A DNA stretch of 64,000 nucleotides from Methylopila sp. 73B (GCF_000526315.1 NZ_JAFV01000001.1:1798001-1862000), one strand, 5' to 3'; shown: positions 31,400 to 40,510, counted from the first letter of the stretch. Numbers and translations are program-made. The notes: generated by a model from the letters alone, not told the origin.

Positions 31400-32614
31400 A
31401 TGCCGGCCCGGCTCTCCCCGCGCCGCATGGTTCCGTGGCCCCACGCCGTTGACGACAGAGCATTGACCCTTCACTCGCTGATCGCCCGGTTTCGCCCTCC
31501 TCCACCGTCTCTTGCGCTAGAGCCCGCTCCGGCCTTGGCCGACGGCTACGACGTCGTCGTCATCGGCGGCGGCGTGCTGGCGCTCGCCATCGCCCGCGCC
31601 TGCGCGCGCCAGGGCGCCGGCGTCGCTCTGCTGGCCCCCGGCGAGATCGCCGCCTCCGCCGCCGAACGGGCGTTTCCGCTGGTGAGGGGCGTCCATCACG
31701 ATCGCGCGCGCGCCGAGATCCAGGCCGACGCCCCGGCGCATCTCGCCAAGCTGGCGCGGCGGTTGTCGCCGTCGCCCTGGCCCGACGTCGTCGGCTGCCT
31801 CACTCTTGCGCCCGACGGCCTCACGCTCGAGGCGCTGCGGCGCGCCTCCGCCGCCGCCAAGCCGCTGGGCGCCCGGTCGTGGATGGTGCCGGCCCAGGAG
31901 GCGCAGGCCTTGTCGCCCATGCTCCACGACAACGCCGCGCCCGCGCTGTTCGAGCCCGGCGCGACGGTGCTGTGGCCCGACGCCCTCGCCGCCGCGCTCG
32001 GCCGGGACGCCCGCGCCGCAGGAGCGACGCTGCGCGCGAACGCGCCCGCCATGGCGCTGGCGCGCGACGGCGCGGCCGCGGTCGGGGTCGAGATCGACGG
32101 CCGCTTCATCCGCGCCGGCGCGGTCGTGCTGGCCGACGACGCCTCGGCGATCCGCCTCGTGCGCGAGGGGCGCGGACGGCTGTCGCTGACGCGGGACGAA
32201 CGGACGACCTTGGTGACGCAGCCGGGCGCGGCGCCGATCGGCGCCGCGCTGGTCGCCGACGATCTCGCGATCACGCGCGATCTCACCGGCGCGATCACGC
32301 TGTCCGGCCCGCTCGGCGCCGAAACGCTCGCCGAGCAGGCGATGCGGCTCGCCCCGTCGCTCGGCCGCCTCGAGATCGCGAGCGCCGAACCCGTCACGGT
32401 GTGGCGCGGGGTCGACGGACGCGCTCAGGTGGGGCCGGCGGAGATCGACGGCCTGTGGCTGGCGCTCGGCTTCGGCCGCGACGCGCTGTCGCCGGCGCTG
32501 GCGGTCGCCGACCATCTCGCGGCCGAGCTCGCAGGCCGAGCGCGCGACGCGGCGTTCGACGCCTTCGCGCCGACCCGTCGCGCCTCCGCGCGCAATCTGG
32601 AGTTCGTCCGATGA
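31400..32614 (+). CDS. FAD-dependent DAO-family oxidoreductase (sarcosine oxidase beta-like)
   Basis: About 404 residues. The dinucleotide-binding GYDVVVIGGGVLALAIARAC lies near residues 48-67 and a late GLWLALGFGRDALSPALAVA closes the FAD fold. Overall it resembles the DadA/SoxB class. The first 45 residues are uncharacteristic, and a start nearer the ADGYDVVVIGGG segment is possible, though no good ribosome site is seen. The stop overlaps the next gene (ATGA), so the two products are likely subunits of one amine or imino-acid oxidoreductase. Confidence 0.75.
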   Translation: MPARLSPRRMVPWPHAVDDRALTLHSLIARFRPPPPSLALEPAPALADGYDVVVIGGGVLALAIARACARQGAGVALLAPGEIAASAAERAFPLVRGVHHDRARAEIQADAPAHLAKLARRLSPSPWPDVVGCLTLAPDGLTLEALRRASAAAKPLGARSWMVPAQEAQALSPMLHDNAAPALFEPGATVLWPDALAAALGRDARAAGATLRANAPAMALARDGAAAVGVEIDGRFIRAGAVVLADDASAIRLVREGRGRLSLTRDERTTLVTQPGAAPIGAALVADDLAITRDLTGAITLSGPLGAETLAEQAMRLAPSLGRLEIASAEPVTVWRGVDGRAQVGPAEIDGLWLALGFGRDALSPALAVADHLAAELAGRARDAAFDAFAPTRRASARNLEFVR

Positions 32615-34311
32615 GCGGCCCTCACCGCCTTCCCGAGATGGCGTCGGCCCGCTTCGGCGCCGCGGTCGACCGCACCGAACCGATCGGCTTCCGGCTGGAC
32701 GGGCGGCCGCGCGCCGGCCTCTACGGCGACACGCTCGCGAGCGCGCTGCTTGCGAGCGGGCGGACGGTCTTCGGCCGCAGCGCCCTGCTCGGCCGCCCGC
32801 GCGGCCTGACGGCGCTCGGCTTCGACGACGCCGTCGCCTGGGCCGCGGCGGAGGGAGAACGCGACCTGCGGCCCGCAGACGAACTGCTTCTCAGCGAGGG
32901 AGCGACGTTCCGGACGTCTGCGGGGCTGAGCGCCGGATCGCCGCTGGGGCTCGGCGCCCGCGCGGCGCTCGGCCCCGAAAGCCGGCTGCCGAGCCTCGGG
33001 CGACGGCTGTTCGAGCGCGTGAGCCGGCAGGCGGCGCTGCCGATCGCGGCGACGCGGGAGCTTCCTCCCCGGATGGCCGCCCGGTTCGAGAGCTGCGACG
33101 TGCTTGTGATCGGCGCTGGTCTCGCGGGCCTCGCCGCGGCGAAAGCCGCAAGATCCGCGGGGCTCCATGTGCGCGTCGCCGAGGCGAGCCTCCGGGCGGG
33201 CGGACTCGCCGACCTTTACGACGGAACGATCGACGGCCTGCCCCCCGCCGCCTGGGTCGCGCAAACGGCCGGCGACCTGGTGGACGGGGGCGCTCTCTGG
33301 CTGGGAACGCGCGCCGTACAGGTCGATCGCTCCGGCTCGGTCCATCTGCTGGAGCGCGTGCGCGGCCAGCTCGGGCTGCTGCGCGTCGCGGCCCAGCTCG
33401 TGGTGGTCGCGAGCGGCTGGCGCGAGCGGCCGCTGCCGTTCGCGGACAACGACCGCCCCGGCGTCATGCTGGCCACGACTGCGCGCGCCCTCCTGCGCCG
33501 CCATGCGGTCGCGCCGGGCGTCCGGGTGGTGGTCGCGACCACAGGCGACGAGGGCTACCGGACCGCCGTCGACCTGAAGGACGCGGGCGTCGAGGTCGAG
33601 ATGATCCTGGACGCCCGCGACGACCCGCAGGGGCCGGCGGTCGACGTCGCCAAGGCGGCCGGGGTGTCCATGAGCTTCGCGAGCGTCGTGACCGGGGTCG
33701 AGACCGACAAGAGCGGCGAGCGGCTGAAGGCGGTGCGCGCGGCGAACCGCGAGGGCGCCGGCTTGGACGGCGGCTTGGGGGCGCGGACGCTGTTTGCGGA
33801 CGCGCTCGTCGTGTCGGGGGGGCTCGCGGCCCGATCGGAGCTCGGCGAGGCCGGCGATCGCGTGATCGTGGTCGGCTCGGGCTTCAACGCGCGCGACGCG
33901 CTGGCCGGCGGCGCCGCGGCGGGCGCCGAAGCCGCGCAACGGCTCGAAGTCGGGCTGGCCGCGGCCCCGCCCGTCGCCGAGATCCCCGCCGACGAGCCCG
34001 ACGGCGGGCTCGATCTCTACATGGCGGGGCTCGACGCGCAGGCGGCCCGGACGGCCTTCGTCGATTTTGGCGCCGACGTCACCGTGGCCGACGTGGCGGA
34101 GGCCGCGGCGATGGGCGTCGACGGGCCGCAGGTCATGGCGCGCTGGCTCGGACTCGGCCGCGGGCCCGACGGCGGCGCCGCCGCGGCCGGCCTCCCGCAG
34201 GCCGCCTTCGGCCGGATTCACGGCGAGGCGCCCTCGCCCGCCGGCGAAGTCCAGGGGCCGCGCTGGACGCTGGCGGCGCTGGCCGCCGCCGCGAGCGTCG
34301 ACCCCTACTGA
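32611..34311 (+). CDS. Sarcosine oxidase alpha-like pyridine nucleotide/FAD oxidoreductase
   Basis: A 566-residue protein. The N-terminal ferredoxin-like Fer2_4 region carries GLYGDTLASALLASGRTVFG near residues 34-53 and LLGRPRGLTALG. A dinucleotide-binding domain begins with CDVLVIGAGLAGLAAAKAA. It lacks the aminomethyltransferase half of true SoxA (about 1000 residues), as do the two-subunit octopine/nopaline-type and hydrogen-cyanide-synthase-type enzymes. The substrate is unknown. It is coupled to the preceding DAO-family gene and followed by a strong terminator. Confidence 0.75.
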   Translation: MSGPHRLPEMASARFGAAVDRTEPIGFRLDGRPRAGLYGDTLASALLASGRTVFGRSALLGRPRGLTALGFDDAVAWAAAEGERDLRPADELLLSEGATFRTSAGLSAGSPLGLGARAALGPESRLPSLGRRLFERVSRQAALPIAATRELPPRMAARFESCDVLVIGAGLAGLAAAKAARSAGLHVRVAEASLRAGGLADLYDGTIDGLPPAAWVAQTAGDLVDGGALWLGTRAVQVDRSGSVHLLERVRGQLGLLRVAAQLVVVASGWRERPLPFADNDRPGVMLATTARALLRRHAVAPGVRVVVATTGDEGYRTAVDLKDAGVEVEMILDARDDPQGPAVDVAKAAGVSMSFASVVTGVETDKSGERLKAVRAANREGAGLDGGLGARTLFADALVVSGGLAARSELGEAGDRVIVVGSGFNARDALAGGAAAGAEAAQRLEVGLAAAPPVAEIPADEPDGGLDLYMAGLDAQAARTAFVDFGADVTVADVAEAAAMGVDGPQVMARWLGLGRGPDGGAAAAGLPQAAFGRIHGEAPSPAGEVQGPRWTLAALAAAASVDPY

Positions 34312-34317
34312 ACAAAA

Positions 34318-34347
34318 AGCGCCTGCGGGGAGGTCCCCGCAGGCGCT
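34318..34347. terminator. Bidirectional intrinsic terminator
   Basis: Perfect 13-base arms AGCGCCTGCGGGG (34318-34330) and CCCCGCAGGCGCT (34335-34347) around AGGT, with A-rich sequence before and TTTC after. It serves the oxidoreductase pair and, in the opposite direction, the lipoprotein gene. Confidence 0.92.
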
Positions 34348-34374
34348 TTCACATCAGCCGCCCATCGGCGCTCG

Positions 34375-34848
34375 TCAGTCCAGCGGGACCCAGCGGCCGC
34401 CGGGGCCGCGGCAGGACTCGCCGCGCTCGACCACCGTCCGGTTGCGGAGATAGATCCGGCGCTCGTAGGTGCGGCAGCGATCGTAGCGGGCGCGGGCGTA
34501 GGTCGGGCCGACCACCACCGTGCCGCTGTAGCTCTGGGAGCGCCACTCGTAGGGCCGCCCCTCGTCGCCGCGCTCCAGCGCGTCGTATTCGGCCTCTTCG
34601 GCGCGCGCCCGGGCGTCGTCGTCGATCGCAGCCCCGATGCGGTTGCCGAGCAGGCCGCCGAGGCCCGCCCCGATCACGGTCGCCGCCACGCGGCCGCCGC
34701 CGCTGCCGATGGTGGAGCCGATGAGCCCGCCGCCGACCGCGCCCGCCACCGTGCCGAACCCCTCGCCCTCGCGGCCGGGGCCGCAGGCCGCCAGCGAGAG
34801 CGCGAGAACGCCTGCGGCCGCAAGGGCCGCCGCCTTCGAAAACAACAT
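34375..34848 (-). CDS. Outer-membrane lipoprotein with 17-kDa surface-antigen glycine-zipper domain
   Basis: A 157-residue protein with a lipobox (ALSLAAC, Cys near residue 22), a glycine-zipper stretch (GTVAGAVGGGLIGSTIG to GAGLGGLLGNRIGAAIDD) and a soluble C-terminal part with two further Cys. This is the Rick_17kDa_Anti/SlyB-like layout. Such proteins sit in the outer membrane and their role is poorly known. It is monocistronic between a terminator and feuQ. Confidence 0.82.
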   Translation of the reverse strand: MLFSKAAALAAAGVLALSLAACGPGREGEGFGTVAGAVGGGLIGSTIGSGGGRVAATVIGAGLGGLLGNRIGAAIDDDARARAEEAEYDALERGDEGRPYEWRSQSYSGTVVVGPTYARARYDRCRTYERRIYLRNRTVVERGESCRGPGGRWVPLD

Positions 34849-34944
34849 GAAACCTCCCCGTTCGCCGCCGAATCAGCCCCCTCGAGCGGTCCGGCGGGAC
34901 CAACAGTGAAACGGTGGATTTGGGCGAAACCGGGGACGGCGCGC

Positions 34945-36402
34945 TCAGACGCCCGGCAGCAGGAGGTCGCAGCGCAGGCCGCCCAGCGGCGCGCGGCCGA
35001 GCGTGAAGCGGCCGCCGTAAAGCCGGGCGAGATCGACGACGATGGCGAGCCCAAGTCCCGAGCCCGGCTTGGTCTCGTCCAGCCGCCGGCCGCGCTCCAG
35101 CACCGCGGCGCTCTGCTCGTCGGCGAGGCCCGCCCCGTCGTCGTCCACGACGACGCGGAGCGTGGCGCGGCCGCCGGGCGGCCGCTCGCCTTCCGCGACG
35201 GTGATCGCGACCCGCGAGCCGGCCCATTTGCAGGCGTTGTCGACGAGGTTGCCGACCATTTCCTCGAGATCCTGCTTCTCGCCGCGGAAGCGCAGCCCCT
35301 CGGCGACCTCGACGGCGATCGCGAGGTCGCGCTCGCGGTGCACCTTCGCCATGGTCCGGGCGAGCGCCTCCACCACCGGCTTCACGGGCGTCGTCTCGCC
35401 CGCGAAGGCGACGCCGGCGGCGAGCCGCGCCCGTTCCAGATGGTGGTCGATCTGGCGCTGCATGATCGCCGCCTGCTCGCCCACCTTGTCGGCGAACGGA
35501 CCGTCGCCGACGGCGGCCTCGTTCTTGATGACCGACAGCGGGGTCTTCAGGCCGTGCGCGAGATTGCCCACATGCGTGCGCGCCCGCTCGACGATCTCGC
35601 GGTTCGACTCCAGCAGACCGTTGAGCTCGACCGCGAGCGGCGCGATCTCCTCGGGAAAGGCGCCGTCGAGCCGGGACCGCTCGCCGCCGCGGATCTCCGC
35701 GAGCTGCTGGCGGATGCGGGCGAGCGGGCGCAGGCCGAAGCGGACCTGGAAGCCGGTCGTCACCACGAGGCCGAGACCCAGCAGCAGGAAGCTCACCAGC
35801 AGAGCGACGTTGAAGTCGGCGATGTCGTCGTCGATCTCGGTGGCGTCGCCGGCGATCGCGATGAGGTAACGCCCGTCCTGCCCGAGGTCGATCGTCCGCT
35901 CGACCACGCGGAGCCGCTGCCGCTCCGGGCCCTGCGCATAGCCCTCGCGGGTGCCGACCAGCGTCTCCTCGATCCCGAGATCCGCCAGACGAGGGAGTTG
36001 CTCCTCGAACAGCGACTTCGACGTCGTCGCCTCGGGCGGATCGCGGTCGATGCGTGTGATCTGCCAGTACCAGCCGGACAGCGGCAGCTCGAACCGCGGC
36101 TCGCCGAAGGAGCCGGGGTCCTCGCGGTCGAAGGCGCCGGCGGCCACCGCGCCGACGAGCGTCTTGAGGTAGACGTGGAGGCGCTGGTCGAAGCCGCGCT
36201 CGACCGAGCGGGTGTAGTAGGACGACAGCGTCACGCCGCCGATCAGCAGCATCGCCAGCGTCCACAGCGCCGCGGAGCCGAACAGGCGGGCCGCGATCGA
36301 AGCGGTCTTGCGCGGCCGTCGCTCTGGAGCCGCTCCGCTCGCAGGCGCCGAGGCGCCGCCCGCGGCGTCGGACGTCGCGCCGTCCTCGGCGCGCGCGATC
36401 AT
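34945..36402 (-). CDS. feuQ: Sensor histidine kinase, FeuQ/PhoQ-like
   Basis: A 485-residue kinase with two membrane helices (about 41-62 and 206-230), a periplasmic sensor domain, HAMP, HisKA with GNLAHGLKTPLSVIKNEA and HATPase_c with GNLVDNACKWAG and KPGSGLGLAIVVDLARLYGG. The H-G-L-K-T box is typical of the PhoQ/FeuQ group. Its ATG overlaps the regulator stop by four bases. The identification with FeuQ rests on the partner regulator and gene order. Confidence 0.75.
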   Translation of the reverse strand: MIARAEDGATSDAAGGASAPASGAAPERRPRKTASIAARLFGSAALWTLAMLLIGGVTLSSYYTRSVERGFDQRLHVYLKTLVGAVAAGAFDREDPGSFGEPRFELPLSGWYWQITRIDRDPPEATTSKSLFEEQLPRLADLGIEETLVGTREGYAQGPERQRLRVVERTIDLGQDGRYLIAIAGDATEIDDDIADFNVALLVSFLLLGLGLVVTTGFQVRFGLRPLARIRQQLAEIRGGERSRLDGAFPEEIAPLAVELNGLLESNREIVERARTHVGNLAHGLKTPLSVIKNEAAVGDGPFADKVGEQAAIMQRQIDHHLERARLAAGVAFAGETTPVKPVVEALARTMAKVHRERDLAIAVEVAEGLRFRGEKQDLEEMVGNLVDNACKWAGSRVAITVAEGERPPGGRATLRVVVDDDGAGLADEQSAAVLERGRRLDETKPGSGLGLAIVVDLARLYGGRFTLGRAPLGGLRCDLLLPGV

Positions 36403-37067
36403 GCGTTTTCGGGCGCGAGCAGCAGGTAGCCGAGCCCGCGCACCGTCTGGATCGCGTCGGAGCCGAGCTTCTTGCGCAGCCGGCCGACGAACACCTCGAT
36501 GGTGTTGGAGTCGCGATCGAAGTCCTGATCGTAGAGGTGCTCGACCAGTTCCGTCCGCGACACCACCCGACCCTGGTGGTGCATGAGATAGGCGAGCAGC
36601 CGGTACTCATGGCTCGTCAGCTTGATGGCGTGGCCGTCGATGGTGACCCGGCCGGCGCGGGTGTCGAGCCGGATCGGCCCGCACAGCAGCTCGCTCGAGG
36701 CGTGGCCCGTCGCGCGGCGCAGCAGCGCGCGCAGGCGCGCCAGCACCTCCTCCATGTGGAACGGCTTCGCCACGTAGTCGTCGGCGCCGGCGTCGAAGCC
36801 CTGCACCTTGTCCGACCAGCGGTCGCGCGCGGTGAGGATCAGCACCGGCGTCGTGCGGCCGTCGCGGCGCCACTGCTCCAGCACGCTGATGCCGTCCATC
36901 TTCGGAAGGCCGATGTCGAGCACGATGGCGTCGTAGGGCTCGGTGTCGCCGAGGAAGTGGCCTTCCTCGCCGTCGAAGGCGCGGTCGACGGCGTAGCCCG
37001 CCTCTTCGAGCGCGGCGACGATCTGGCGGTTCAGGTCGGGATCGTCTTCGACGACGAGCAGGCGCAT
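36399..37067 (-). CDS. feuP: OmpR-family response regulator, FeuP-like
   Basis: A 222-residue regulator. The receiver has MRLLVVEDDPDLN, the Asp in AIVLDIGLPKMDG, LTARDRWSDKVQGFDAGADD and KPFHMEEVLARLRALLRR. The winged helix has KLTSHEYRLLAYLMHHQGRVVSRTELVEHLYDQ (read in parts) and SNTIEVFVGRLRKKLG. These segments match my recollection of rhizobial FeuP. In Sinorhizobium FeuPQ responds to low osmolarity and envelope state; I only infer this here. Confidence 0.78.
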   Translation of the reverse strand: MRLLVVEDDPDLNRQIVAALEEAGYAVDRAFDGEEGHFLGDTEPYDAIVLDIGLPKMDGISVLEQWRRDGRTTPVLILTARDRWSDKVQGFDAGADDYVAKPFHMEEVLARLRALLRRATGHASSELLCGPIRLDTRAGRVTIDGHAIKLTSHEYRLLAYLMHHQGRVVSRTELVEHLYDQDFDRDSNTIEVFVGRLRKKLGSDAIQTVRGLGYLLLAPENA

Positions 37068-37100
37068 GACGTTTCCTCGAAAGCCTTCACCCGACGCGTT

Positions 37101-37682
37101 CTAGCGCACGTTCACGAGTTTGCCCGTGCCGGCGTCGACGCGGGCGCGGGCGACCTTGCCGTCGGCGTTGAGCAGGGTGAGATCATAGGTCAACAGCCCG
37201 CCGACGTCGCAGAGCTTGTAGTCGATCACCTCTCCGTCCCAGGCCTCGCGCGCGGCGCGCGCCGCCTGGGCGAGCGTCACCGCGCGCTTCGAGCCGATGG
37301 CGCCGCGGGCCTCGCGGGCCGAGAGGCATTCGCCGCGCGCGGTCTTGCGGGCGTCGTCGTCGCGCTCGCGGCGCGGGCGGTCATCCGGCGGGGGAGCGGG
37401 ACGGCGGGCGGGTGCGATCTGCAGATATTCGGTCTGGGGAGGGGTTTCGCCCTCGCGCAGGGGCGTGACACGCTTGTAGAGCCCAGGCGGCGGACCGTCG
37501 TTCTCCTGGCCGGGCGGCCGGGGCGGCACGACTTTGAGCTGTTCCTCGGCCTGCGGCGCTGGAACAAGAATGGCGCCCGGCACGGAGCCCGCGCGCGGCT
37601 GGTCGTCGGCCGCGGCCGGAGCCGCGCCGAGGCAGACCGCCAGCGCCAGAAGCACGGCTTGGGCTACGCGAAACGACGTCAT
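37101..37682 (-). CDS. Secreted proline-rich PepSY-like protein upstream of feuP
   Basis: A 193-residue protein with a signal peptide (cleavage near AAPAAAD), a Pro-rich low-complexity middle (about residues 40-115) and a C-terminal PepSY/YpeB-like domain: LSAREARGAIGSKRAVTLAQ, LCDVGGLLTYDLTLLNADGKV and ARVDAGTGKLVNVR. Two Cys flank the domain. It lies 33 bases upstream of feuP. In Sinorhizobium a periplasmic inhibitor of FeuQ is encoded at feuPQ, so a similar checkpoint role is possible but unproven. Confidence 0.75.
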   Translation of the reverse strand: MTSFRVAQAVLLALAVCLGAAPAAADDQPRAGSVPGAILVPAPQAEEQLKVVPPRPPGQENDGPPPGLYKRVTPLREGETPPQTEYLQIAPARRPAPPPDDRPRRERDDDARKTARGECLSAREARGAIGSKRAVTLAQAARAAREAWDGEVIDYKLCDVGGLLTYDLTLLNADGKVARARVDAGTGKLVNVR

Positions 37683-37788
37683 GACCGCTTATATGCCCCG
37701 GACGCCCTGAACCCGCGATGAATGCGAGGCCTTCGACGTCTCCCTCCCGCGTAAACTGGGCGGGGCTTCGGGCCCGGCAAGCGCCCGC

Positions 37789-38265
37789 TCAGCGCTCGCC
37801 GCCGCGCTCCAGGCGGTCGATCCGGTCGTTAAGCCGGTCGAGCGCCCGCCCCTCCGCCTCGCGGCGGGCGATGAGGTCGTCCCGCGCCGCCCGCCGGTCG
37901 TCGGCGTAGGCCGCCTTGAACTCGGCGAAGGTCGACAGCGGCGTCGTCGCGAGATCGAGCCGCAGCACGTCCCGCTCCAGCCGCGCGAGCGCGTCGTCGA
38001 TCGGGCTTTTCGCGAGCTGCCCGCCCGCGACGGCGAGCGCCAGCACCACGCCCATCGCCGAGACGATCGTGGCCCAGGGCGTGCGCGACCGTTCGTCGAG
38101 CTTGGCGCCGAGCCCTGAGAGCTGAGCGGAGACCTCGCCGATCCGGCCGCTGAACAGCTGGTTGAGGTCCTGCACCACGCGCTCGAGCCCGTAGACCCGC
38201 TGCTCGAGCGCGGCGAAGCTCGCGTCGTCGGGAAGCGCCCGGCGCGCCTGCTGCGGGGCGGTCAT
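37789..38265 (-). CDS. Coiled-coil single-pass membrane protein at the end of the GTA lysis segment
   Basis: A 158-residue protein with long coiled-coil stretches (about residues 15-60 and 100-158) around one membrane helix (TPWATIVSAMGVVLALAVAGG, about 62-82). It follows the holin-like gene by ten bases and is the last gene of the minus-strand cluster. A spanin- or holin-accessory role would fit the position; nothing in the sequence proves it. Confidence 0.6.
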   Translation of the reverse strand: MTAPQQARRALPDDASFAALEQRVYGLERVVQDLNQLFSGRIGEVSAQLSGLGAKLDERSRTPWATIVSAMGVVLALAVAGGQLAKSPIDDALARLERDVLRLDLATTPLSTFAEFKAAYADDRRAARDDLIARREAEGRALDRLNDRIDRLERGGER

Positions 38266-38275
38266 GGCGCGCTCC

Positions 38276-38647
38276 TCACGCCAGCGGGCGGGTGGTCGTC
38301 TCGCGGCCGAACCAAGCGTAGGCCGCACCGGCGAGCGAGAGCAGGGTCGCGACGACCGTCGCGGCGTCGCCTTCCGCGATCTCGACGCCGGACAGCCGCC
38401 CGAGCGCGATCAGCAGCGGCGCCCCGGCCGCGATCACGATGCCGCGAAGCGTCTGGCTCTCGAGCCGCGGAACCGGCGTCAGCGCGGGCGCGAGCCGCGG
38501 ATCGCCGACGACGTCCTCGGCGACGCGCCGGGCCTGCGCCTGCGCTTGGCCTGGCTCCGCGCCCTTCGCGAGCGCCGAAGCGGCGGCCTCCGCGACGACG
38601 TCCGCAAGCTTGCTTCTGGTGATGGCCGTCCTGGTTTTCCGCGTCAT
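38276..38647 (-). CDS. Holin-like small membrane protein
   Basis: A 123-residue protein with a charged N-terminal half (MTRKTRTAITRSKLADVVAE), an amphipathic LESQTLRGIVIAAGAPLLIA segment and a second hydrophobic helix VVATLLSLAGAAYAWFGRET ending in a short basic tail. This arrangement matches the small holin-type proteins that accompany TIGR02594 endolysins in alphaproteobacterial phages. It is placed directly after the endolysin gene. Confidence 0.65.
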   Translation of the reverse strand: MTRKTRTAITRSKLADVVAEAAASALAKGAEPGQAQAQARRVAEDVVGDPRLAPALTPVPRLESQTLRGIVIAAGAPLLIALGRLSGVEIAEGDAATVVATLLSLAGAAYAWFGRETTTRPLA

Positions 38648-38660
38648 CTGAGCTTCTCCG

Positions 38661-39332
38661 TCAAGCTTCGTTGAGGGACAGGCCGCCCGCCGCCGCCGAG
38701 GCGACGCGGCCGCGCGTGGGCACCGGCGCGGTCTTCGGCCAGCGCACGGCGAGCAGGCGGCCCTTCGCGATCCAGGCCTCGGTGACGGCGTTGGACTGGT
38801 TGCCCCCGAGCACCCGCAGCCGCGTCGCGTCCTCGCCGACGTAGAAGCCAACATGGCCGCCGGTTCCGCGAGAAAACACGAGGATCGCGCCCGGCGCAGG
38901 CGTGACGAGGCCGACGCCGAACTGTGTCCAGCCGCGGGCCCAGAGCGCGTTCGCCGGCAGCGGCTCGTCGGGGAGCGTCGCGGCGATCTGCGCGTGGACG
39001 AAGGCGCCGCACCACGGCGTGTCGTCGTCGCGGTACCACTCGGCGATCGCCTGGCCCCAACGCAGGATCGTCGCGTTCGACCGCCCGCCGGCGATCTCCG
39101 AGAGCCCCATCCACCGCCGCGCTTCGGCGAGCCAGACCGGCTCGGCGGCAGTGGCAGGCGTCGCGGACAGGCGCGCCAGGGTCGCGGCGTCGGCGAGGCC
39201 GGTGGCGGCGAGGCCCTCCCTGGTCTGGAAGGCGAGCACGGCCGCCCGCGTGAGCCGTCCGAAAATCCCGTCGAGCGGGCCGGGCGCGAAGCCGCGCTGC
39301 TTCAGCGCGCTCTGGAGGTCGAGAACCGTCAT
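38661..39332 (-). CDS. Endolysin-like protein: peptidoglycan-binding domain plus TIGR02594/CHAP-like peptidase
   Basis: A 223-residue protein. The N-terminal PG_binding_1 domain is at residues 1-60 (LQSALKQRGFAPGPLDGIFG). The TIGR02594 Cys/His amidohydrolase follows, with the nucleophile in DDTPWCGAFVHAQIA near residue 103 and the catalytic His in GTGGHVGFYVGED near residue 160. It would cut the peptide part of murein to release particles. Gene order fibre, endolysin, holin suggests a lysis cassette joined to the GTA genes; in Rhodobacter capsulatus lysis genes lie at another locus. Confidence 0.85.
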   Translation of the reverse strand: MTVLDLQSALKQRGFAPGPLDGIFGRLTRAAVLAFQTREGLAATGLADAATLARLSATPATAAEPVWLAEARRWMGLSEIAGGRSNATILRWGQAIAEWYRDDDTPWCGAFVHAQIAATLPDEPLPANALWARGWTQFGVGLVTPAPGAILVFSRGTGGHVGFYVGEDATRLRVLGGNQSNAVTEAWIAKGRLLAVRWPKTAPVPTRGRVASAAAGGLSLNEA

Positions 39333-39342
39333 CGGCGTTCCC

Positions 39343-40488
39343 TCACATCGCGTAGGAGATGATCACGCAGGCGCCCGCCGCGCCGGCGCCGCCCGCGCCG
39401 GAGCCCGCCGCCGGGCGGCCCGCGCCGCCCCCGCCTCCGCCGCCGCCAGTCGCGCCGCCTTCACCACCCATGCCCGCCGCTGCGGTCGGATGCGACCCGC
39501 CGCCGCCTCCGCCGCCGCCCGCGCCGCGCGCCCAGCTCCGGCCCGTTCCGGGGCCGCCTGAGAGGCCTGCGGCGCCGGACGTCCCGCCCGTGGACTGGCG
39601 AAGCGTCGAGCCGACGACAAAGCCCGCGGCGCCCGCGCCGCCGGCGAAGCCGGAGGCCGTCGCGCTCGTCGGCAGGCCGCCGCCCCCGCCGCCGCCGCCC
39701 GGCCCCGAGGGCGCGACGGCGTTGGACGCGCCCGCGCCGGCGCCCGAGATCGAGCCGGCGCCGCCCGCGTTGGAGGCGCCCCCCGCGCCGGACCCGCCCG
39801 CGCCGCCGGCCGCCGCGCTGGACGAGCCCCCGACGCCGCCGGAGCCGCCCGACACGCGCAGGACCTGAAACGACGCGGACGAGCCGTTCAGCCGGAAGGC
39901 GCTGACGCCGCCGTCGCCGCCGGCCGCGCCCGCCCCCGACCCGCCGGCCGCGACGCCCGCGCCGGCGGTCCCGCCCGCGCCGACCACGACGCCGCAGTCG
40001 GCGGTGATCTCGTCGCCGAAAAATTCCATGGCCCCGAAGGCGCCCGCGCCGCCGCCGCCTCCGCCCCCGCGCGCGGCCGCCGTGTCCCCGCAGGCCCCGC
40101 CGCCGCCGCCTCCGCCTCCCCCGGTGAGCAGCACAAGGACGCGGCCGGCCCAGGCGGGCTTCGCCCAGTTGGCGTTCGCCGTCAGCACCTCGACCTGCGC
40201 ACGTTGGGGCGACCGGGCGAAGCTCGCGACGCCGGTGGCGCTGGCGATCTCCAGCGCCGTCGTCCAGGCGCTCCCGTTCGCCGAGACCTTGAGCGCCAGC
40301 GCGTCCGAGCCGATCAGGCCGAACTCCGCCCGCCCGCCGTAGGCCGTCTGCAGCAGCAGGCTGGCGGTGTCGGCGGCGGTCGCCTTGTTGAGCTTGAGCT
40401 GCACGCCTGCGCCGGCGTGGGTGAACAGCGCCGCGGCGGAGGCGACCACGAGGCGATTCACGTCGTCCGCGGTCGCGGAAATCCCCAA
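39343..40488 (-). pseudogene. Glycine-rich tail-fibre remnant lacking its DUF2793 N-terminus
   Basis: The intact part (about 380 codons) begins with the segment that normally follows DUF2793: SATADDVNRLVVASAAALFT, THAGAGVQLKLNKATAADTA and TAYGGRAEFGLIGSDALALK. A long Gly/Ala/Ser-rich region then ends in ACVIISYAM. The usual first 200 or so residues are absent; instead an inverted repeat (40511-40658) lies directly upstream. The only nearby start is TTG at 40488 without a ribosome site. It may be translated as a short fibre or be dead. Confidence 0.6.
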
Positions 40489-40510
40489 CCGTGAAAAACG
40501 TGGAGAGAGG

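Noticed and set aside
39343-40100. Glycine-rich run as a PE_PGRS or silk-like protein
   Set aside because: Context and the C-terminal ACVIISYAM ending fit a phage-type glycine-rich fibre domain.
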